Part shown: positions 42,340-53,296 of the stretch, piece by piece
Layout of the letters: each line of letters begins with the position of its first letter
Position numbering within the stretch: position 1 is the stretch's first letter
NCBI GenBank assembly: GCA_963978895.1
Contig: OZ022238.1
Coordinates: forward strand, 34,091,093 to 34,155,092
DNA: 64,000 bases
Direction of reading: 5' to 3'
Source of the DNA: Erpobdella octoculata
Taxonomy: Eukaryota; Annelida; Clitellata; Hirudinida; Erpobdellidae
The notes under the pieces: generated by a model
Seen by the model: only the letters and a program-made list of their open reading frames with translations
Databases searched by the model: none
Told to the model about the DNA's origin: nothing
Made by a program: the position numbers and the translations under genes

Positions 42340-43180
42340 TTGCTCATATATTAACCATGGCCCACTTGAAAGTCAAGAATCTACATAAAAGGCAGGGAAG
42401 GCTACTTAACAGTTATGGAAGGGCCAGTCAAAAGTCAGGGAAAGGCCAGTTAAAAGTTAAGAGGGACCCACTTGAGTGCCGGCGCCCACTTAAGTGCAGG
42501 GGACCAATTTAGTGTGGTGGCTCAAGTGAAAATAAGGGGTTGGGAGCCACTTAAGTGCGGCGGACCACTCAAGGGCGGGGAGCCCACTTAAGTGCGGGGA
42601 ACCACTTTAGTGCCGGGAAACCCACTGAAAAGTCCGGGAAGGGCCACTTAAGTCAGGAGTCAGGAATTTAGATAAAAGGCAGGGAGGGCTACTTAACACT
42701 TAGAGGGGCCCACTTAGGTGCCGGGAGCCCACGTAAGACCGGAGCCCACTTCAGCGTCGGGGGCCCATTAAGTGCGTTGGGACGCACTTTAATGCCGAGT
42801 GCCCCTTAAGTACGTGGGGCCCACTTTAGTACCGGGAGCCCACTGAAAAAGGGCTAATAAAAATCAGGAGGGGCCCACTAACTTAGGAGACCACTTAAAG
42901 GCGGGGGCCCACTTAAGTGCGTTGAGCCCACTTTACTGCGTGGGGCCCACCTTTAGTACCGGGCCCCCTTAAGTACGTGGGGCCCACTTTAGTGCCGAGG
43001 ACCCACTGAAAAGCCCGGGAATGGCCACTTAAAAATCAGGAGAGGCCCACTAACTTAAGTGCATGGGGCCCACTTTAGTGATGAGTCCCACTTAACTGCG
43101 TAAGGCCCATTTTAGTGATGGGGCCCACTTAACTGCGTGTGGCCCACTTTAGTGCCGGGGGCCCACTGAAAACTCAGGGG
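42340..43180. repeat. degenerate GGGCCCACTTAAGTGC repeat block
   Basis: More than 25 variants of (G)GGCCCACTTAAGTGCGGGG / GCCCACTTTAGTGCCGGG, each nearly self-complementary around ACTTAAGT. Non-coding cargo of the hAT-type element. Confidence 0.85.
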
Positions 43181-43566
43181 GGGGGCGATCGCCCCCCCTG
43201 CCCCCCCCTAATTGACCTCCCTGGTGATTACGAGAAGAAGAACGAAGACCAGACTTAGGAGGGATATGTATTAAATTAGTTAAGTAGAGAGGAGAAAGAC
43301 AATTTTTTATTTTATACATTATTAAACAGATTTTAAAAATCACGCTATATCTGAGAGGAAGCCAATGGAGAAGAACAAGAGATGGAGAGATGTGAGAGGA
43401 GTAGGAGGTGCGAGAAACTAAGCGAGCAGCCGAGTTGAAGGCTTTAGAGAGAGGATAGAGGGTAGTGTCAGGAAGACCATAGTATAGAGAATTGCAGAAG
43501 TCGATTCGAGACAGGACAAGAGAAGAGACTAGAAGTTGCATGTATGAAAAGATTTTCTTTGTTTAA

Positions 43567-43795
43567 TTCAATATTAATTGATAATATTATTATTCAATAT
43601 TAATTGATAATATTATTATTCAATATTAATTGATAATATTATTATTCAATATTAATTGATAATATTATTATTCAATATTAATTGATAATATTATTATTCA
43701 ATATTAATTGATAATATTATTATTCAATATTAATTGATAATATTATTATTCAATATTAATTGATAATATTATTATTCAATATTAATTAATATTTA
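43567..43795. repeat. 26-bp minisatellite (TTCAATATTAATTGATAATA…)
   Basis: Nine almost identical 26-bp units. Strongly AT-rich and partly palindromic. Confidence 0.9.
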
Positions 43796-44214
43796 ATTCA
43801 TTGATTTAATCTCTTATTTGATCGTGATATCCATTCCTATATCGATGTATTATTATCTCTAGGTGATAGCATGCTACAAAGTTCTCTGCGTACCTAGATA
43901 AATTAATTAAAACTAGTTTATTTTTTCACGGCTCTTTCTTTTCAGCATCTAAAAACAATAACTAAATGTATCTGGGCTGTGCTTTTATTGTTCTTCATTT
44001 GCAACGACGGATCTAGGGGGATGCGGGGTATGCATCCCCCCCCAGATTACTGAACAAAAATGTTATATGCTATAAAAATATTTTTTTAAGCCCCACCAGA
44101 TTCAGCGACAAATCCAGTAGGGATGCGGTTATGAATCCCCCCCCTAGATAACCAAAAAACATTTTTATATGCTATAAAAAGATGTTTCTTTTTAAAAAAA
44201 GCTCCCCCCGCTTC

Positions 44215-44460
44215 GTCGCTCCACAAGATTGCTTATCAACACCAGTAACGTGCAAATAATATCCCATTAATGTTCCTATGGGATACACGCACACATAGGA
44301 AAGTACTGACCAGCTACACAATGAACATTCTAATATATGTTAAGAAGTTCAGGGCTACACCGTGAAACGAGAGTGCACACCAGCACATGCACACATATAA
44401 AGTTCTGATATATCTGACATCCGTAGAATAGCAGAAAAATCCAAAGATAAGTGATGCACT
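44215..44460. repeat. direct duplication, copy 1 (partner 48260-48510)
   Basis: GTCGCTCCACAAGATTGCTT … GTTCAGGGCTACACCGTGAA … AAGTGATGCACTTA is repeated at about 90 percent identity. The two copies flank MULE B. Confidence 0.8.
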
Positions 44461-44469
44461 TATATATGG

Positions 44470-44530
44470 TCAAGGGGAACGGACATTTCCCACCCCCCGG
44501 AGGTAGGACATTCCCCCCTCCGGGTTGAGT
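44470..44530. repeat. relic of the GGACATTTCCCC TIR array
   Basis: GGACATTTCCCACCCCCC and TAGGACATTCCCCCC match the terminal repeats of MULE C. Confidence 0.6.
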
Positions 44531-45285
44531 TAGAGTTCACGTTTTTCTAACAAACAAAAACATATTTTTAAAAGATTTAACATTTATTTACATTTAATTA
44601 AATATTATTAATTAAATAGAGTTTTTGGCGTCCAGACGTAAAAGAAAAAAGGGTTAGGGTTAGATGTATGGTGTTCCAAGTATTCATCCCCTTACCAGAT
44701 TACTAAAAAAAATTATGAGGCAGAAGTTGGCTGCGCAGCTGGATCCCCCAACTATGGTGCAAAAAAAATTTCGTGCATTGGGGTTGTGCTATAGATCGTT
44801 AGAAGGGTATTTAAGAAAAAATATAATGGTGTAAAAATAAATTTAATATTGCAAAAAATAAAAAAGTTATAGGCTAAAAACCGTCGCCGTCCCTATGTAA
44901 ATGTATGGAGAGGATTTTTTACTTGCGTTTGGGGCCATGTAGATTAAAATTTTCGACTGCATTGGATTTGTAATTTAATGCATTAAAAAGACAAACATAT
45001 TAGCTAAACATAGAAACTAATTTTTTGAAAATAGTCCAACAAATACAAAAGTTATGAAGCAAAATATAGATCAGGGTATGTTTTCCGTATCTAAATGTAT
45101 GGAGAAAACCTTAGGTTCTATTTTTGGCAAATCTGGTCCATTTTTTAAAATTGAAACAAGACTGAATAGAACTTGTTAATTCCAATCCTATGTTAAAAAC
45201 AAAATAGATTTATTATGTTTAAGTTAAAAGTTATACGAATTTTAAAAATCTAACATTTAGCGCGCACGACACAGCATATGGTTAC

Positions 45286-46396
45286 CAGAGGCGTGGATTC
45301 AGCAAAATGTTGAGGGGGGCAAAGATTTTTTAACTTCAACCCAGAGAAACTTCAAACAAAAATGACTATCCCAATATACATTTGTAAATCATCATATTAG
45401 TTAAAAAAACAGTTTAAAAAGTTTACTTTTATTTAATACTGAATGCAGACAAAAAGCGTTTAAATTATGAATGTAACAACGTTCTTTCATCTCTACAAAG
45501 TTGTCCACTGAATCATCAAGATCAAATAGACTAAAAATACTTATAAAAAATTAGAAAATAATAGCAGAGATTTAACTAACTGGATATTAATCAACAAGTA
45601 TGATAAATATTGTTTTCGTCAACTAATTTAAATACTCAATTGTGTGTGAGCTAATAAAAATAATTTAAAATGAATTGAAAAAATCTCGGTACGAAAGCAG
45701 CCGGGTAGGATAAGAATATGCTAATTGTTCGTCAAGCTAAGACAGATATACGAGTTTAAATTTCACCCGAGTTCGATCGGATGGACCGAAAGCAAGCAAT
45801 CAATCAAGCAATCGATTAAATTTTTATAGCGTTATTTCCTTGGCGTTCAATAGCGCTCGGACGCGAACTTACTAAACAGATAAGTTTTAAACCTCCGACG
45901 GAAAACAGCTAGATTTAGTTAGAGAAGTAGGAAGAGAGTTCCAGAGAAAGGGACCAGAGTAGGAAAAAGAGCGTTTAGGAAAAGAATGCTTAATAGAAAA
46001 GATACGAAAGTGGCTAAGAGAGAAAGATCGAAGATCAGATTTAGGAGGGACTTTTATTAAATTAGTTAGGTAGAATGGAGAAGAGCAATTTTTAATTTTA
46101 AACATTAGTAAGCAAATTTTAAAAATTGCCCTATATTTAAAAGGTAGGCAGTGAAGAAGAACAAGAGATGGAGAGATATTTATGGAAAAAGTAAGAAGTG
46201 CGAGAAACTAAGCACTAAAAGATTGAAAAATATTAGCAGTAGGCAGATTATAAGTAGATATAATTCAAAAAATTTGATAAATACTGTTTATATCAACTAA
46301 TCTAAATACTCATTTATGGGTGAGCTAGAAAAGATAATTTTTTTTTGGTTGAAAAATCTTGAGGGGGACCGTGGCCCCCCTCAATCCACGCCTCTG
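45286..46396. mobile_element. hAT-type non-autonomous element (1111 bp, 8-bp TSD)
   Basis: Ends CAGAGGCGTGGATTCAGC and the inverse of …CAATCCACGCCTCTG. The octamer ATGGTTAC flanks it (45278-45285 and 46397-46404) inside the left TIR of element B. Cargo: a LINE fragment at 45795-46250. Confidence 0.88.
45795..46250 (-). mobile_element. LINE 3' fragment (family 2) inside the hAT-type element
   Basis: The minus strand reads MFKIKNCSSPFYLTNLIKVP, LSHFRIFS, FPKRSFSYSGPFLWNSLPTS, then the 3' end CGCTATAAAAATTTAATCGA. Same family as 43232-43545 and 62040-64000. Confidence 0.75.
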
Positions 46397-46433
46397 ATGG
46401 TTACTTAATCGCGCTGGGCTCCCTGCAGCTATT

Positions 46434-47498
46434 ATGCAAATGAACTGCTCGTTAACGACACACCGGATACTGTACCGATGTAAGGAAACTCTCGAGAAAC
46501 TTATTTCCACTGGTAGGAGAAAGGTTAGGAAGAGACCGGTCGAGGAAAATATTTATAACTCGAAGGAGGTTTGGCTAAAAAAGCAGAAAAAAGATAAATC
46601 TTATTTCGAAGCTCTTGCTGCCAAAAAACAGCTTCTGCCAGTGCCTCTTACTGCTCTTACAAGAAATATCCAAAAGGCTGAAAATGGTCTAGTTCTCGAG
46701 GAGAGATGTTATAAAGAATTAAGTTTAAACACAACTGCAATCCTATGCAAGAGTGGAAATCAAAATTTATATTTAGATGATTTTGTCACTTTGAATGACA
46801 GGGAATGGTTATCAGCAAAATTGATTGACTATTATGTAGCAAGTATAATCAATCCGGATAATATTAATTATGTGACTTGGGTCTTGACACGCGCATGTTT
46901 CGATCGATAACACGTTTAAAGAAAATTCAAATGTTTTCGACATTGATTTTAGATCAAAATGATACAATTTCTTTTTGCATCTTAAAAACAACAATCACTA
47001 CTGTCTTTTGGTTCACGACAACATCGAACAAACATTTTATTTTTATAATCCTATTGGACCAGAAGAAAAAGAACGAGAGGCAATGGAGAAGATTTTTTGT
47101 AATTTTGTCGAAAACTTCAATTCTGAGCACCCTTATGCCGATAGAGAGATTAATCCAATTTTAAAGAAATCCTCACCACTCCCTACCAGAACGATGCCGA
47201 CTGCGGTATTCGTGCAGGAATATTTATCGCCAGGTTTGGACGGGGCGCGAATTTAAATGAACCCTTTGATCCCGCCGAAAAAAGAAAGGAGTGGATTAGT
47301 GAAATCCTTCTTTCTTCGGACGATATGACCAGTTATTGTTTGTATTGTGGAGTGCATGAGCCTGAAGATGGAAGCAACTGGGTAGAATGTAGATTGTGCA
47401 AAAAATGGGTTCATCATAAATGTACCAAATTAATGTTAACAACGGAAGACTTTCAAAAGCAGAGCTTTACTTGCGAGCTCTGCGTAAATTTTTGTTAG
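46434..47498 (+). pseudogene. Ulp1/SENP-like cysteine protease with C-terminal PHD finger
   Basis: The N-terminal basic part has GRRKVRKRPVEENI. Then LNDREWLSAKLIDYYVASII, the Ulp1 entry motif; a frameshift near 46900; FDIDFRSK, stop, YNFFLHLKNNNHYCLLVHDN (catalytic His region); FYFYNPIG (Asn at the second position); and, after a second shift, NDADCGIRAGIFIA (catalytic Cys). The PHD finger is CLYC … CRLC … HHKC … CELC (C4HC3), ending TAG at 47496. Ulp1-type genes occur in some MULEs. The shifts and a stop make this copy dead. Confidence 0.75.
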
Positions 47499-48259
47499 AC
47501 TTTTTTGGATTATTTAGACACAAATAAAGACTTTAATTTTTAAAACTGAGTATACATTTTTATTGCCCCAGTAGATACAATATCCGGTGTGTCGTTAACG
47601 AGCAGTTCATTTGCATAATAGCTGCAGGGAGCCCAGCGCGATTAAGTAACTATATGCTGTGTCATGTGCGTTAAAAGTTAGATTTTTTAAATTTGTATAA
47701 CTTTTAACTTAAACATAATAAATCTATTTTGTTTTTAACATAGGATTGGAATTAACAAGTTCTATTCAGACTTGTTTCAATTTTAAAAAATGGACCAGAT
47801 TTGCCAAAAATAGAACCTAAGGTTTTCTCCATACATTTAGATACGAAAACATACCCTTATCTATATTTTGTTTCATAACTTTTGTATTTGTTGGACTATT
47901 TTCAAAAAATTAGTTTCTATGTTTAGCTAATATGTTTGTCTTTCTAATGCATTAAGTTACAAACCCAATGCAGTCGAAAATTTTAATCTACATGGCCTCA
48001 AACGCAAGTGATAAATCCTCTCCATACATTTACATAGGGACGGCGACGGTTTTTAGCCTATAACTATTTTATTTTTTGCAATATTAAATTTATTTTTACA
48101 CCATTATATTTCTTTCTTAAATACCTTTCTAACGATCTATAGCACAACCCCAATGCACGAAATTTTTTTTGCACCATATTACGGGGATCCAGCTGCGCAG
48201 CCAACTTCTCCCTCGTAAAAAAATTATATATGCTATAAAAAGATTTCTTTATAAATGTC

Positions 48260-48510
48260 CGCTCTCGTCGCTCCACAAGATTGCTTATCAACACCAGTAA
48301 CGTGCAATTAAAACCCCATTACTATTCCTATGGGATACACGCACATATAGGAAAGTAGACTGGCCAGCAACACAATGAACATTCTAATATATATTAAGAA
48401 GTTCAGGGCTACACCGTGAAACGAGAGTGCCCAACAGCTCATGCGCACATCTAAAGTTCTGACATTTCTGGAGGATAGCGGGAAAATCCGAAGCTAAGTG
48501 ATGCACTTAC
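48260..48510. repeat. direct duplication, copy 2 (partner 44215-44460)
   Basis: See partner. The LTR element inserted at the right edge of this copy. Confidence 0.8.
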
Positions 48511-48515
48511 ATATG

Positions 48516-48755
48516 TGTAATGTTTTTCGATTACGAAATAATCTACACAAAGCAACAGGTAACTTTATTAACCGATATACGAACGAATACGAATATAAGA
48601 ATCAGAATCAGAACATCAATGCGAACGTGAATATCAATGTGAAATGTCCTTACAGGCAAGCTACGCTTCCTTTTATAGCCTGTTCTCACTCTGCATCCAT
48701 ACAACAATGACCGGAGTCCATGCATGCATCATACATCACACACTACGACACTACA
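48516..48755 (-). repeat. 3' LTR
   Basis: TGTAATG…CTACA borders; 239 of 240 positions equal the other LTR. Confidence 0.93.
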
Positions 48756-48913
48756 TCCCTCCCCTTCTTGGAGAACAAAACATCTGCACTAAAACGGAAC
48801 AAAAATAAAACAGCAAAAGTTAGTTCAAAACAAAATCCGCAAATCGGGCAGGCAGTCTGTGATCGGGCAGGCAGTCTGTGTTCACGCTTGGAGTGTCTCG
48901 CACTGTTTTGAAC

Positions 48914-51440
48914 GAATGTAGGACATTTCCCCCCCCGGACGTTTCCCCCCCCGGACATTTCCCCCCCGACAGACCCTAGGACATTTCCCCCCCGGACATT
49001 TCCCCCCCCCCCCCCCAAGGTAGGACATTTCCCCCCCCCCATGTGGTTATGTAGTAGTTTTTCAAATAAACACAAACACCTTTTTAAATTATTAAACATT
49101 TATTGGTTAAAACGAATAATGTGTCCTAGACCCTCTAGGACATCTTCCAATGTTTTTATATTTTTTCGGCGTGCATCCGTTAGCGAAAAAAGAGCCGATT
49201 GAAGCGCCTTCGTCGATCGCTTCACTCTCTTGGCTGGTGGTTCTCCTCGAGCCTCCCTCAAGATTGAGGTTGACGCCATTGCTTCGTCCTGCTGAAGCGC
49301 TTCTATGAGCGTCCACAACGAGGGGTGACGATGACCAACAAGGCTGGAAAACCCACAGTTCCAGGACTCGCATATATTGTTGGTTCGATCACCCCCCGTT
49401 AATGTTGCTTCATGAACGTTCCAAAGCGGCGGCGGGAACAATGGCGGCTTCCGACGTAAGTGCAGCTTTTGAATACCATCGCCAGTTCCTGGGCGTTTGA
49501 CACGTCTCATCGTCCCGGAAACGTATGTAGCATCAAAGTAATTTACCAGATCTTCCATAGCTTCCAGGCCATCGTCAAGTGGTATTTTTCTGCTAAGATA
49601 CCGCATCCCACTTTCGACTTCATTCACTGGCAGGTAAGCCAGGGCATCCAGCATTCCACAGAAATGTTTTACCTGTTTTTTTTCTTTATAGGCTTTTGTC
49701 AGCCCCAACTCCTGCACCTTCCGCCATGTGCTCTGCGTTAGATGGTAGAAGCATCCCTGCACTTTAACGTTGTTTCCCAAAACCTCATTGACGGCATTGA
49801 TCGCTGCTTGTTCAAAATCGCAGACGATCGATAGTGGATCGCATGTGTAAGATTTCTCTTCGCATTGATCCACTATGGCTCGCAACATCGTGGCATACAC
49901 ACTCTGCGTCTTACCAGAAAGCAGTGCGTATACACATGATACGGCTGAAGCGCCGAGTGGTGCGCGGATCACATACAGCTGCTGGAACTGCGGTGGTGAC
50001 ATGGAAAAGTTGCCGTCCATGAACCAGTGATCGGCCATGGCAAGGTGACGTAGCTGTTCCGGCGAGCTGAAAACCACGACTCGTTCTGAAGACGTCACTC
50101 CACTGTCAAATATCAGAAAACGCTGTGGATTTTCTGAAACCGTTTCCGTCCATTTGCCGGTGATTCTGACGTCTGCAAGGGTTGCTGGTTCAGCGGGAAG
50201 TGCGCCTCGTCGCTGTCTGAAAGCATATATGTTAAATAGAAATGTAATGTCCAACGCAACTGGCAGCATTTCATACTTGTAACATAATTTTATGGAAATA
50301 TATAAATCAACACTGTCAATAGTATTTTTACCTTCTTAAATTCCGTCTGACACTGTCGAATCGTCCTAACTTTACGCGTACGTCTTGTGACGCCGCTGTA
50401 ATTCCGGCTGCCAACACTTGTCCAGGTCGCGCTCGGACATCGCGCACTCTATCCCGCATTGAAATTTTGACTTTCTCGACCGCCACGGCAGTGACATCGG
50501 CATCGTGACTGTGCGGAACTGTGACGTGCAGATCGTCACACTGTATAAATACATTAGAGCGTTACGATGCGTGTACAAAAAATGCATAAAAATACGTTAA
50601 TAACAAAATGATTATTGAAAAGTACTATGTAAACTCGAATTTACTTAGTTATTTGGATAAAAAATCTTATTCTGACCTGCAAACTCGTTGTCACCGCTCC
50701 TTTGCAGTTCGCTGTCTTTCGTTGTGAGCATTCCCACCTAATCCTGTTCGGTTTCTCCGCCTTCTTTGTGTACGAGTAACCATCACAGATCAACTTAAGA
50801 CCACCGCGAGAAACTTTAACAAACTCCATCATGAAATAGCGAAATAGAACAATGCACGAAATAGAACAATTCACGTTGTCTGAACCCGTTTAAATAGACT
50901 TTCTCGGGTCAGAAAACATCATATGAGTAATTGTATGTAATCAATTTTATTGTGGCTTAAGTATTTCCCTTTCAATAAATTTTGTCATTCTACTTGGATA
51001 AGATCACAGGGGGGCTTAATCGAATGATTCGGCTTAATCGTAGTCCATTGGGGTTCGGCGTGCCCACCACACTTTGATCTTATCCATGTAGAATGAAAAA
51101 GTTTATTGAAAGAGAAATACTTAAGCCACAATAAAATTGATTACATACAATTACTCATATGATACTGCCTCGATTTATATTATTTTAGAAAGGGGAACTT
51201 AATCGAATGATTCGGCTTAATCGTAGTCCATTGGGGTTCGGCGTGCCCACCACACTTTGATCTTATCCATGTAGAATGAAAAAGTTTATTGAAACCGGGA
51301 GGGGGAAATGTCCTACCAGGGGGGGGGGGAATTGTCCTACCCCGGGGGGGGAAACGTCCGGGGGGGGGAAATGTCCGGGGGGGGGAAATGTCCGGGGGGG
51401 GAAATGTCCGGGGGGGGGGGGGGGGAAATGTCCGATCACC
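48914..51440 (-). mobile_element. MULE C, apparently autonomous (2527 bp, 9-bp TSD)
   Basis: It is flanked by GTTTTGAAC at 48905-48913 and 51441-51449. Ends GAATGTAGGACATTTCCCC and the inverse of …AAATGTCCGATCACC. The TIRs are irregular tandem arrays of GGACATTTCCCCCCC (48921-49042, and inverted 51297-51433). Between them is a three-exon FLYWCH–MULE transposase gene without visible lesions. It is inserted in the captured frame of the LTR element. Confidence 0.85.
49100..50832 (-). CDS. MULE transposase with FLYWCH zinc finger (3 exons, intact)
   Basis: Exons: 50832-50677, 50540-50332 and 50216-49100. GT/AG introns, agreeing phases, 493 codons. Start ATG at 50832 (MMEFVKVSRGGLKLICDGYS). The FLYWCH-type finger is residues about 8-50 (C15…C35…C43-type cysteines). 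The catalytic DDE is D189 in HWFMDGNF, D255 in IVCDFEQAA and E405 in NNICESWN, with the C-x2-H pair CFYH at 277-280. These are the standard features of animal Mutator-like transposases. No stop or frameshift is seen, so the copy may be functional. A decayed relative is at 54454-54540. Confidence 0.88.
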
Positions 51441-51449
51441 GTTTTGAAC

Positions 51450-52312
51450 TGGCTGTAGGCTGGGCTGGTCTTCTACAACAGCTTGCGGTATGATACTGTC
51501 GCTAGGTGCGATATCCTCTTCCACCAGGTCTTCAGATAGCTCTTTAGTCTGTGCACAGTTCGATAATCGCTTATCCATATGCTTGAAGAATGACGAGTTG
51601 CGGGTAACTGATTGTCTGTCAGTGTTGCGTTCCGCAGTGATCATGGAACGATTTTTCGACGTGACTGTCAACCTTTCTGTTGTTTTTTTGTGATTTTCAT
51701 TTAATGTTAGATATTTCTTTTCTAATTTCTCGTATATGGCTTCGAACAAATCCAGTTGGTGTTGAATGTTTTTGTTCTCCTCCCACGATTGTTGGAGGTC
51801 GTAATTGGAATGTTCGTTCATATCTTTGTACATATTGATGAGCTTATTCTTTTCATTGATTTCTCTTTGAAAGTTTTTAGTTCTGATTTCGAGTTTGCAT
51901 TCCAAACTTTTGTTTTTTTCCTGAAGTTCCAAGAACGAATCGCCCTTTGTTTCGTTATTTTCTAATGCCAAACTGAATCGTGCCTTTGACTCCAGCGTGT
52001 CATCGCTTTTGTCTTCTTTAACTTCTCGAACCGCATCATCTTTTTCATTGTCGTGCGAAATTGTCGTAGATGTTGTTGATCGAGTATTTATGTTATCATC
52101 TTTGCTGGTTGTTTTACTCTGGAGTTGGTTTTTAGTTTTATCAAGTTGTTGCTGTAATTTGTTATTTTTGTCTTCATATTGTAAAAACAAGGCGTACAGT
52201 TTTTTTATGTTATCAGATTCGTTTTCAACGTGAGTTTTTGCAATTCGTAACTGTTGCAAAGCTTCATCTCTTTCTTTCTTGAGTTTTTCTATTATAACAT
52301 CTTTTCATCTGG
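51450..52312 (-). CDS. captured coiled-coil frame inside the LTR element
   Basis: A long frame with heptad-rich, charged sequence: VIIEKLKKERDEALQQLRI, YALFLQYEDKNNKLQQQLDK, LELQEKNKSLECKLEIR, LDLFEAIYEKLEKKYLTLNE. A Ser/Thr-rich linker follows, then a tail PSDSIIPQAV. A one-base shift near 52310 separates it from the upstream protease frame. It continues past MULE C at 48904-48770 with SARHSKREHR and TACPICGFCF, a possible short zinc site. No retroelement domain is recognised. I infer acquired, possibly cellular, coding sequence but do not recognise the donor. Confidence 0.6.
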
Positions 52313-53248
52313 AATTTTATTTTTTCCTTCATCATCTGAATCTGGTTTCCACGGAGTAGCTCCTTCGGTCTTTTCAATGATGTCAAGTTCTTCGTCGTGC
52401 TTGAGCTGATCCTCTAGCTCTTGACGAACATGGAATGGTACACGACGATGAGGCTGTGCGGTGTCGTCGATGTGCAGTTTGACTTGAAAGTCTTTCAGTT
52501 TACCAACACCACCGAATAGATCAGCGTATTCTGTCACGAGCTCATGGACAATTTGATCGCTAGGTGTCGTACGTTTACTGATCGGTTTTACGACATGGAG
52601 TAGATGTAACGCTTGAGATGCCTCCCAGCTTAGCAGAGACCCTTCATTGCCATTGATTACGTAGAACAGCGTATCGTACGATCGGTCCTTGTACCGAACA
52701 TTAGCACAAAATGTTCCTAATACCTTGAGGGGATTTTGTGCACAGTAGGCAAACACTTGTTTATTGTTTACGTGTAATTGCGGCGTAGGTTTAATCCTGC
52801 TAAAATCGCGCTGGCTCATTACGCTTACACTTGCCCCAGAGTCTGCGATGACTTCAATGACGGTGTCGTTTATATTAACTTGAAAATGTGGTAAACTATT
52901 TCTGACACTTAGTCGGTTCGAATAAACATTCAGAGCATAAACATGCCGATCCTGTTCAGGCGAATGCTTACAGATGTCCGATGAATGTTTACAGATGTTT
53001 ACGTCGGCATCGACGTGACGAATGCGATGATGGTTGTTATATCGTGTGTTCGGCGGTCTACTTTGTGATCCACGATGCAATCTGTGTTGTGAGTCGTTGT
53101 TGCCGTGTCGTGATGTGCCACCTTTTGAGCGACATTGTGACGCAAAATGATGCAATTTCTGGCATGAATTGCAAGATTTACCATGCGCCGGACACGATGC
53201 TTTTCCATTTTGGTGTGGCCATGGACCACCACAATTCCGACACCTCAC
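52292..53248 (-). CDS. zinc knuckles, retropepsin and first RT residues
   Basis: Zinc-knuckle cysteines CRNCGGPWPH and CNSCQKLHHFASQC come first. Retropepsin has its active site VIADSGASVSVM (DSG). The chain reaches the known start of gypsy-type RT (PFHVRQELEDQL … IEKTEG-TPW) and then leaves the family abruptly at about 52345. The last 17 residues are Asp/Lys-rich and fit the captured coiled-coil frame, not RT. The RT catalytic core, RNase H and integrase are absent. Confidence 0.8.
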   Translation of the reverse strand: MRCRNCGGPWPHQNGKASCPAHGKSCNSCQKLHHFASQCRSKGGTSRHGNNDSQHRLHRGSQSRPPNTRYNNHHRIRHVDADVNICKHSSDICKHSPEQDRHVYALNVYSNRLSVRNSLPHFQVNINDTVIEVIADSGASVSVMSQRDFSRIKPTPQLHVNNKQVFAYCAQNPLKVLGTFCANVRYKDRSYDTLFYVINGNEGSLLSWEASQALHLLHVVKPISKRTTPSDQIVHELVTEYADLFGGVGKLKDFQVKLHIDDTAQPHRRVPFHVRQELEDQLKHDEELDIIEKTEGATPWKPDSDDEGKNKIPDEKML

Positions 53249-53296
53249 GTCGTCTGTTTTATTCTTTGAGTTGTTCGCATGGTTCAGTTTTTGTTT

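Larger units (their letters stand above)
41153..43223. mobile_element. hAT-type non-autonomous element (2071 bp, 8-bp TSD)
   Basis: Ends CAGGGACGTCATTTCAGC and the inverse of …CCTCCCTG. The octamer GTGATTAC flanks it (41145-41152 and 43224-43231) inside the LINE. The interior holds a family-Z repeat (41697-41860) and a long GC-rich degenerate repeat (42340-43200). No transposase. Confidence 0.85.
40957..43550 (-). mobile_element. LINE 3' part (family 2), split by a hAT-type element
   Basis: The minus strand reads LLVSSLVLSRIDFCNSLYYG, then SAARLVSR, LLHWLPLRY, KIKNCLSPLYLTNLI (43545-43232). After the insert (41144-40957) comes the tail with SFAKCSF-like coding and AGCGCTATAGAAATATTTTTTG. Relatives are at 45795-46250 and 62040-64000. 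Confidence 0.75.
44715..48216 (+). mobile_element. long-TIR MULE-like element B coding for Ulp1-like protease plus PHD finger
   Basis: The TIRs are about 640 bp. Left is 44715-45285 continued at 46405-46478; right is 47570-48216. Outer ends ATGAGGCAGAAGTTGGCTGC and the inverse of …CAACTTCTCCCTCGT. The 9-mer AAAAAAATT flanks it (44706-44714 and 48217-48225), though the A-run makes it less decisive. The left TIR is split by a hAT-type element. The only interior gene is the protease–PHD pseudogene, and no transposase is present. Confidence 0.75.

Noticed and set aside
51276..51493. Gly-rich frames on the plus strand
   Set aside because: Translations of the GGGGGAAATGTCC TIR array of MULE C.
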